DNA from: Micrococcaceae bacterium UBA3381
GTDB taxonomy: Bacteria > Actinomycetota > Actinomycetes > Actinomycetales > Micrococcaceae
Length of the DNA stretch: 10,711 nt
Assembly (NCBI GenBank): GCA_002358975.1
Contig: DEPX01000073.1
Span: forward strand, 775 to 11,485
Direction of reading: 5' to 3'
Shown in pieces: positions 6,472-10,711 of this stretch (position 1 is its first letter; each line of letters opens with the position of its first letter). Below the pieces are notes generated by a model, which saw only the letters and a program-made list of their open reading frames with translations, searched no databases and was not told the origin of the DNA. The position numbers and the translations under genes were made by a program.

Positions 6472-6999
6472 TTATTCTTCCTCAACGAGTTTATTGACTA
6501 TAGCTTCATTGAAAGCTGGCAGATCCTTAGGCGAGCGTGAAGTTATGAGGTTGCCATCAACGACAAGCTCTTCGTCGGCCCATGTGGCACCAGCGTTCCG
6601 CAGATCTGTTTGTAAGCTTGGGTAACTTGTCATATTACGGCCTTTTAGTACGTCGGCTTCAGCGAGCATCCATGCCGCGTGGCAGATTGAAGCCACTGGT
6701 TTATCTTCGTCAAAGAAAGCTCTAGTAAATTCAACTGCCGCGTTATTCATTCGAAGCTGATCGGCATTTTTTGTACCGCCCGGAAGGACTAGGGCGTCGA
6801 AATCTTTAGCTCTGGCTTCGGCAACATCAACGTCCACTTTTTGGGAGTGGTCACCGCCGCTAATTTGGCCGGATTCGGATGAAACCAGTACAGCCTCTGC
6901 CCCATTTTGTACCACAGTGTCCCATGGTGAATACAGTTCTGAGGGCTCGTAGCCGTTAGTGGCGAGAAATGCGATGCGACGGCCATTAAGGTCGCTCAT
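6472..6999 (-). CDS. DJ-1/PfpI family protein (YhbO/PfpI-like, class I glutamine amidotransferase fold)
   Basis: This 175-residue cytosolic protein belongs to the DJ-1/PfpI superfamily. Members have been described as cysteine proteases, glyoxalases or protein/nucleotide deglycases, and the biochemical role is disputed. Seen here: Glu18 in the segment GYEPSEL (16-22), a DALVLPGGT strand-loop (68-76), and the nucleophile elbow SICHAAWML (104-112) with Cys106 and His107. The common elbow is CHGP or CHGA; Ala-Ala replaces Gly here, though Cys-His is intact. The protein starts at ATG 6999 with AAGGAG 7 bases upstream; an upstream in-frame start at 7032 has no such site. It lies 35 bases after tag and ahead of a strong terminator, so it is probably the last gene of the ogt-tag unit, which points to stress protection. 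Confidence 0.88.
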   Translation of the reverse strand: MSDLNGRRIAFLATNGYEPSELYSPWDTVVQNGAEAVLVSSESGQISGGDHSQKVDVDVAEARAKDFDALVLPGGTKNADQLRMNNAAVEFTRAFFDEDKPVASICHAAWMLAEADVLKGRNMTSYPSLQTDLRNAGATWADEELVVDGNLITSRSPKDLPAFNEAIVNKLVEEE

Positions 7000-7034
7000 G
7001 GAATGACTCCTTATGATTGGGTGCAATCTCAAGG

Positions 7035-7646
7035 CTAGTCGGCTGGGAGATACATCGGAAGGTCATGTGGTTCGCGAAAAGGGAAGGTATTTACAACGGC
7101 AATCGCCTCAAGCATTGCGAAAACCGTGGTTGCACCGACAAAGCGAAACCCACGGTCTTTTAACTTATTAGCTAGCGCTGCTGAGTCTGCAGACTCAGTG
7201 GGTGGGTTTCCAGCCGCATCTAAAGCTAGGGGCTCAGTTATCTGATAGGACCAAATAAGTTGCGAGAGTCCGCCACTACTACGCAAAGCGATAGTTGCCT
7301 GGGCGTTATTGATTACCGCACGGATCTTTCGGGCATTGCGGACGATACAAGCGTTTCTCATCAGCTGGTCAATATCGTTTTCGTTAAATTGCGCCACAAT
7401 GTCTGGGTCAAAGTTTGCAAATGCTGTTCGAAACGCACGACGCTTTTTCAAAACAGTCAACCACGATAGTCCTGCCTGAAACCCCTCCAGGCTGAGCCGC
7501 TCAAATAGGCCTTGTTCATCGCGGATGGGCCGGCCCCACTCCGTGTCAAAATACTCTTGCAAAAGTGGATGCTTTATCGCCCATTCGGGGCGGGCAACGC
7601 CAAAGGTGTCTATCCAGACATTGGCAAACTCAGGATGTTGTCGCAA
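7035..7646 (-). CDS. tag: DNA-3-methyladenine glycosylase I (Tag family, lacking the zinc ligands)
   Basis: Tag excises 3-methyladenine from alkylated DNA as the first step of base excision repair. With the TTG start the protein has 203 residues (E. coli Tag has 187). Conserved features are YFDTEWGRP (32-40), FERLSLEGFQAGLSWLTVLKKR (48-69, with Glu54 equivalent to E. coli Glu38 and Trp62 to Trp46), FDPDIVAQF, and KLKDRGFRFVGATTVFAMLEA near the C-terminus. The four zinc ligands of E. coli Tag (Cys4, His17, His175, Cys179) are all missing: the N-terminus reads RPEW in place of RCGW, Phe33 replaces His17, and the C-terminal tail has no Cys. The start lies inside the 3' end of ogt. TTG at 7646 follows GAGGTGA by 8 bases; GTG at 7658 is an alternative. 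The open frame reaches 7778, but that would overlap ogt by about 150 bases. Confidence 0.88.
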   Translation of the reverse strand: MRQHPEFANVWIDTFGVARPEWAIKHPLLQEYFDTEWGRPIRDEQGLFERLSLEGFQAGLSWLTVLKKRRAFRTAFANFDPDIVAQFNENDIDQLMRNACIVRNARKIRAVINNAQATIALRSSGGLSQLIWSYQITEPLALDAAGNPPTESADSAALANKLKDRGFRFVGATTVFAMLEAIAVVNTFPFREPHDLPMYLPAD

Positions 7647-8172
7647 TAGGTTTTTCACCTCGCTCGAAAGCCAATAAGTAGCTCTTGGCTTCAGGGCTAC
7701 CACTGAAATGCCCATAGCTACCATCAGCTCGAACAACGCGATGACAAGGCTGAATGAGCGGCAAAGGATTACTGGCACACGCGCTGCCTACTGCCCGGGC
7801 GGCACCTGGCTTGTCTAATTGTTCTGCCAGTTGACCATACGAACGAGTTTGCCCGTAGGGAATCGTCGTCAGGTACTGCTGAACGATGCTACCGAAGCGC
7901 TGCGTCTGGTCTTGATGAAGCGGCAATTTGAAAACCTGCCTTCTGCCAGCAAAGTATTCATCGAATTGTTGGGCCGCACGGATAAGTGCTTCGTTGTCAC
8001 GTTGGGCCTCCGTCCCGAATTGATTGCACAAGGTATCCAACACTTGCTGGAAACCCTGAACCTCAAACGCGACCCGTACAATCTCCGCTTTCACTGTGGC
8101 AATTAAGAGGCCTCCAATTGGCGAAGAAACGATCGTATATTGCAACGAGTTCGTGTTAGATGTATCTGACAT
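7630..8172 (-). CDS. ogt: Methylated-DNA--protein-cysteine methyltransferase
   Basis: This suicide enzyme repairs O6-methylguanine (and O4-methylthymine) by moving the alkyl group to its own cysteine. The 180-residue protein has normal length. A poorly conserved N-terminal domain (1-90) is followed by the catalytic domain: IPYGQTRSYGQLA (104-116, with the helix-turn-helix Tyr112), RAVGSACASNP (126-136, with Arg126 as the base-flipping finger) and the active site PCHRVV (142-147, nucleophile Cys143). The start is ATG at 8172, with AAGGGG 6 bases upstream; an earlier in-frame TTG at 8199 lacks a ribosome site. It is the first gene of the ogt-tag-DJ-1 unit and overlaps tag by 17 bases. It is divergent from nrtR. 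The Ada-type N-terminal regulator domain is absent, so it is not an adaptive-response protein in itself. Confidence 0.95.
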   Translation of the reverse strand: MSDTSNTNSLQYTIVSSPIGGLLIATVKAEIVRVAFEVQGFQQVLDTLCNQFGTEAQRDNEALIRAAQQFDEYFAGRRQVFKLPLHQDQTQRFGSIVQQYLTTIPYGQTRSYGQLAEQLDKPGAARAVGSACASNPLPLIQPCHRVVRADGSYGHFSGSPEAKSYLLAFERGEKPIATTS

Positions 8173-8201
8173 TATGCACCCCTTAGTTAACGTCAGCAAC
8201 G

Positions 8202-8207
8202 ATTATG
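8202..8207 (-). promoter_or_regulatory. Possible -10 box for the ogt unit
   Basis: On the minus strand this reads CATAAT, a 5 of 6 match to TATAAT, 30 bases upstream of the ogt ATG. The matching -35 region (CTGATC at 17 bases) is weak. The rest of the ogt-nrtR gap between this site and the nrtR promoter (8208-8317) shows no gene and no other strong signal. Confidence 0.3.
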
Positions 8208-8317
8208 CTTGCCCTTGAAAATAAGATCAGGAGCATTCTGCATACTGTAGACAAATCATATATCCCAAAGGCTCTTTACCTGCATCCGGGTTGCCGATAC
8301 TACAGATGGCGCGATTC

Positions 8318-8346
8318 TTGACAACATCGAAGTCGCGCTCCATACT
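8318..8346 (+). promoter_or_regulatory. Sigma-70-type promoter of the nrtR-nadA-nadB operon
   Basis: A perfect -35 box TTGACA (8318-8323) is followed after exactly 17 bases by CATACT (8341-8346), a 4 of 6 match to the -10 consensus. Transcription would start near 8353, inside the palindrome at 8348-8372, leaving a leader of about 65 bases before nrtR. No other pair in the gap is as good. Confidence 0.65.
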
Positions 8347-8347
8347 T

Positions 8348-8372
8348 ACTTAAAGTCATATTGACCTTAAGT
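8348..8372. promoter_or_regulatory. Palindromic operator, probable NrtR/NdnR binding site
   Basis: The 25-base element has half-sites ACTTAAAGTCAT and TTGACCTTAAGT around a central A. Ten of 12 pairs are complementary; only 8354/8366 and 8359/8361 fail. It starts one base after the -10 box and covers the predicted transcription start, an ideal place for repression by hindering RNA polymerase. NrtR regulators are known to bind palindromic sites upstream of NAD genes and their own gene. The assignment to NrtR is inferred from position and symmetry. Confidence 0.7.
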
Positions 8373-8419
8373 CGGTTTCCGGCTGGAGATTACCGGAGAA
8401 AAGAAAGAAGGAGCAGGTG

Positions 8420-9280
8420 GTGAATTTCTCGGCGGCTAGCGCAACAGAGCGACGTTTCATGCCTCCTGCCGTGGCAGTATCCACGGTAGCGTTCGCGTTG
8501 CATCCTCCGGTGGATGCTAATGTTGCTGATCCTCGCTCCGGAGATCTGATTTCTACGTGGGGCGAATATGCTGGCCGACACGGAGGCCAAAAAGAAAACG
8601 CAACGACACTATGGCTCCCATTGGTGCGCCGTACACGTCCTCCCTTTGACGGCCTCTGGGCATTACCGGGCGGACCGATCCCCTGGGACGAGGACTTGCA
8701 CCAAACTGCATCGCGTACACTGCATGAAGCTGTTCTGCGCTCCCCCGGCTATTTGGAACAGCTCTACACCTTCGGCGCAACGAGCCGTTCAGCATCGGCA
8801 CAGCGTCTAGTCACCATCGCTTACTGGGGACTCTACGGAGAATTAGCTCTAGCTGCAGAACCAACGACTCAGCCAGCGCACACTGTTACCGAAGATGTTG
8901 CATCTGGCACGGAGGATGCGGTGACCGAGTTTTCCCGCGCTCTGATCGCTTCGGCTGATGCAAACGTTGCGTGGTTTTCCATTGACCGTCTGCCCAGGTT
9001 GGCTTTTGATCACGCTGAAATTATTGATTACTCAGTGTGGCGCTTACGCCAACGCACTGAGTATTCGATGGTCGCCCACCGTTTTTTGGGCGAAGAATTC
9101 ACGTTGGCCCAGGTTCGGCGGGTACACGAGGCGGTTTTGGGTGAACAGCTTGATCCGGCAAATTTTCGTCGCGACATACTGGCCCAAGGCCACCTGGCAG
9201 ATACCGGCCGAGTGGAACAAGGAACGCCGCATAGGCCTGCTCGGCTCTACCGTTTCAAAGACCAACCCGACAATAACTGA
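8420..9280 (+). CDS. nrtR: Nudix-related transcriptional regulator of NAD synthesis (NrtR/NdnR)
   Basis: NrtR proteins repress NAD biosynthesis genes and release DNA or bind it depending on ADP-ribose or NAD-type ligands; in C. glutamicum the counterpart is called NdnR. The 286-residue protein has a Nudix-like N-terminal domain with PPFDGLWALPGGPIPWDEDL (74-93). The Nudix box is degenerate: after GGPIPWDE the expected REXXEE reads RTLHEA (99-104), so hydrolysis is unlikely. A C-terminal winged-helix segment follows: FTLAQVRRVHEAVLG (227-241), then LDPANFRRDIL (244-254). Two inserts, about 32-62 and 145-182, lengthen it beyond typical NrtR proteins (roughly 220-240). The start GTG at 8420 is 6 bases from AAGGAG; the adjacent GTG at 8417 is only 3 bases away. 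nadA starts 33 bases downstream. Autoregulation through the operator upstream is expected. Confidence 0.88.
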   Translation: MNFSAASATERRFMPPAVAVSTVAFALHPPVDANVADPRSGDLISTWGEYAGRHGGQKENATTLWLPLVRRTRPPFDGLWALPGGPIPWDEDLHQTASRTLHEAVLRSPGYLEQLYTFGATSRSASAQRLVTIAYWGLYGELALAAEPTTQPAHTVTEDVASGTEDAVTEFSRALIASADANVAWFSIDRLPRLAFDHAEIIDYSVWRLRQRTEYSMVAHRFLGEEFTLAQVRRVHEAVLGEQLDPANFRRDILAQGHLADTGRVEQGTPHRPARLYRFKDQPDNN

Positions 9281-9313
9281 GTTGTAGCACTACACACCAC
9301 TTTAAGGAGTCCC

Positions 9314-10627
9314 ATGACAAGCGTTGCTAACCTCATTGCCACAGCCGCCGCCACAGAGCAGCGCAGCCGAGTCCCTCTAGGTAACACTATTCCAGTCGGA
9401 GAACCAGCAGACCCTACCTCTACTTGCGACAGTCAGCTATCTACTGACCCCTGGGAAATCGATATGCAACCCGGGTACGGTCCGGGGGCCTCAACAGACG
9501 ATACCGCTCCGGCTAATACTCCTCATCAGTCACCTATACCGGCAGAATATACCCAGGCCAGCCAGCGGGAACTCGATGCACGGATTCGTGCTGCAAAGGC
9601 ACAGCTTGGCAATCGATTGAAAATTCTTGGCCATTTTTATCAGCGCGATGAGATCGTCAAGCATGCTGATTTCGTGGGCGATTCATTTATGCTGGCACAA
9701 GCTGCTAAGAACCACCCTGAAGCCGAGGCATTTGTATTCTGCGGAGTCCACTTTATGGCCGAAACCGCCGACATATTGTCCGACCCTGAGCAAGCCGTGG
9801 TGCTACCTAACCTAGCAGCAGGCTGTTCAATGGCCGATATGGCAAATATTGATCAGGTGGAGTCTGCCTGGCGGCAAATTACCAATACGTTGAGAACATA
9901 TGACGGCGCACAAGCAGAACTGATCCCGGTCACTTACATGAATTCTTCGGCCGCCATCAAAGCTTTCTGTGGTCGCAACGGCGGTATCGTGTGCACTTCG
10001 TCTAATGCTGCCACAGTGTTGGACTGGGCTTTCGAACGTGGGAAACGCGTTATTTTCTTTCCCGACCAGCACCTTGGGCGCAACACGGCAAAAGCCATGG
10101 GTATTACCGAAGACCAGATGCCACTTTGGCGCCCCTATTTACCGTTGGGTGGTAACACTGAAGAGCAACTACAAAACGCCAAGGTCATTTTGTGGAACGG
10201 GTTTTGTTCCGTCCACAAACGCTTTACCGTTGAGCAGATTCGCAAGGCACGCACCACATACCCGAACGCTCAGGTCATTGTGCATCCAGAATGCCCTGCC
10301 CCCGTTGTGGAGGCCGCAGATGGTGTTGGGTCCACTGAATTTATACGCCAAGCCATCGCATCAGGAAAGCCCGGTGATGTTTTTGCAATCGGCACCGAAA
10401 TAAACTTGGTTAACCGTTTACAGGCGCAATATCCGGAGATGACAATTTTCTGCCTTGATCCTGTCATCTGTCCGTGTTCAACCATGTACCGTATTCATCC
10501 TGCCTACTTAGCTTGGGTCTTGGAAGGACTACTGGAAGGCAACGTGCTCAACCAGATCTCAGTAGATCACACCGTGGCCACAGACGCAGCCATCGCATTG
10601 GAACGCATGTTGGCGGCTCGCCCGTGA
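9314..10627 (+). CDS. nadA: Quinolinate synthase A
   Basis: NadA condenses iminoaspartate with dihydroxyacetone phosphate to quinolinate, the second step of de novo NAD synthesis, using a [4Fe-4S] cluster. The 437-residue protein is the long actinobacterial form. Residues 1-80 are a Pro/Ser/Thr/Ala-rich extension outside the catalytic core. The core has LGHFYQRDEIVKHADFVGDS (105-124), FCGVHFMAETADIL (142-155), LPNLAAGCSMADM (164-176, Cys171), TYMNSSAAIKAFCG (207-220), FFPDQHLGRNTA (248-259), GFCSVHKRF (296-304, Cys298) and VICPCSTMYRIHP (384-396, Cys386 or Cys388). These give the three cluster ligands. The start is ATG, with AAGGAG 4 bases upstream. It lies 33 bases after nrtR and overlaps the next gene by 4 bases, so it is the middle of one operon. 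Confidence 0.97.
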   Translation: MTSVANLIATAAATEQRSRVPLGNTIPVGEPADPTSTCDSQLSTDPWEIDMQPGYGPGASTDDTAPANTPHQSPIPAEYTQASQRELDARIRAAKAQLGNRLKILGHFYQRDEIVKHADFVGDSFMLAQAAKNHPEAEAFVFCGVHFMAETADILSDPEQAVVLPNLAAGCSMADMANIDQVESAWRQITNTLRTYDGAQAELIPVTYMNSSAAIKAFCGRNGGIVCTSSNAATVLDWAFERGKRVIFFPDQHLGRNTAKAMGITEDQMPLWRPYLPLGGNTEEQLQNAKVILWNGFCSVHKRFTVEQIRKARTTYPNAQVIVHPECPAPVVEAADGVGSTEFIRQAIASGKPGDVFAIGTEINLVNRLQAQYPEMTIFCLDPVICPCSTMYRIHPAYLAWVLEGLLEGNVLNQISVDHTVATDAAIALERMLAARP

Positions 10628-10711
10628 TTATCGTTGTCGGTGCAGGTGTTGCGGGCTTGACCGCAGTAGAACATCTTGCCGCTGCAAAACTTCCGGTCAC
10701 TCTTGTTACCA
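10624..10711 (+). CDS. nadB: L-aspartate oxidase, N-terminal fragment (cut by window edge)
   Basis: Only 29 codons are visible. They begin at a GTG that overlaps the nadA stop (GTGA), a sign of translational coupling. The peptide starts MIIVVGAGVAGLTAVEHL, a Rossmann beta-alpha-beta with the GxGxxG dinucleotide motif (VGAGVAG at 5-11), as expected for the FAD domain of aspartate oxidase. NadB oxidises aspartate to iminoaspartate, the substrate NadA needs, and commonly sits next to nadA. Many flavoproteins share this motif, so the name rests on context; nadC probably follows outside the window. Confidence 0.78.
   Translation, partial: MIIVVGAGVAGLTAVEHLAAAKLPVTLVT

Noticed and set aside
7647..7778. 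N-terminal extension of tag to give a 247-residue protein
   Set aside because: It would overlap the conserved ogt C-terminus by about 150 bases; the extra residues resemble no Tag sequence and lack a ribosome site.
8376..8397. TCCGG/CCGGA hairpin in the nrtR leader as a riboswitch or attenuator
   Set aside because: A single 5-bp stem with a 10-base loop matches no known riboswitch and is too small to support a claim.
9969..10403. 144-codon plus-strand frame overlapping nadA
   Set aside because: It is an out-of-frame shadow of the strongly conserved NadA core.

Overview
The window looks like chromosomal housekeeping DNA from a moderate-GC actinobacterium, most likely Corynebacterium or a close relative. 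The evidence is the gene order mfd - DUF2505 protein - pth - rplY/ctc - prs - tRNA-Gln - glmU, the long form of NadA, and a Nudix-type NAD regulator directly in front of nadA, as in the ndnR-nadA locus of C. glutamicum. There is no transposase, phage gene, CRISPR array or integrase. Nearly all the sequence is accounted for by genes; no gene-free stretch exceeds about 250 bases.

Left part (1-5545). It begins with the N-terminal third of mfd on the minus strand (TTG start). A divergent DUF2505 gene lies on the plus strand. A long minus-strand series follows (read right to left): tRNA-Gln, glmU, prs, rplY, pth. glmU (UDP-GlcNAc synthesis) and prs (PRPP synthesis) are an actinobacterial pair. rplY and pth (5S rRNA-binding L25/Ctc and peptidyl-tRNA hydrolase) are 5 bases apart and serve translation.

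Middle part (5684-8172). Four minus-strand genes deal with damage: a protein-isoaspartate methyltransferase-like gene (pcm) and, upstream of a strong intrinsic terminator (6414-6452), a unit ogt-tag-DJ-1/PfpI. ogt and tag overlap at their ends. They encode the two main direct and base-excision routes against DNA alkylation, and the DJ-1-type protein may act on carbonyl or glycation damage. The Tag protein lacks the four zinc ligands known from E. coli Tag.

Right part (8318-10711). A promoter (TTGACA, 17 bases, CATACT) is followed immediately by a near-perfect 25-bp palindrome. Then come nrtR/ndnR, nadA and the first 29 codons of a nadB-like flavoprotein gene on the plus strand. This is a self-regulated operon for de novo NAD synthesis from aspartate: the regulator gene comes first and its probable operator covers the predicted transcription start.

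I do not see a clearly undescribed system. The points most worth a second look are the NrtR operator/promoter arrangement, the zinc-less Tag translated from an overlap with ogt, the alkylation/carbonyl repair unit, and the frequent use of TTG and GTG starts.
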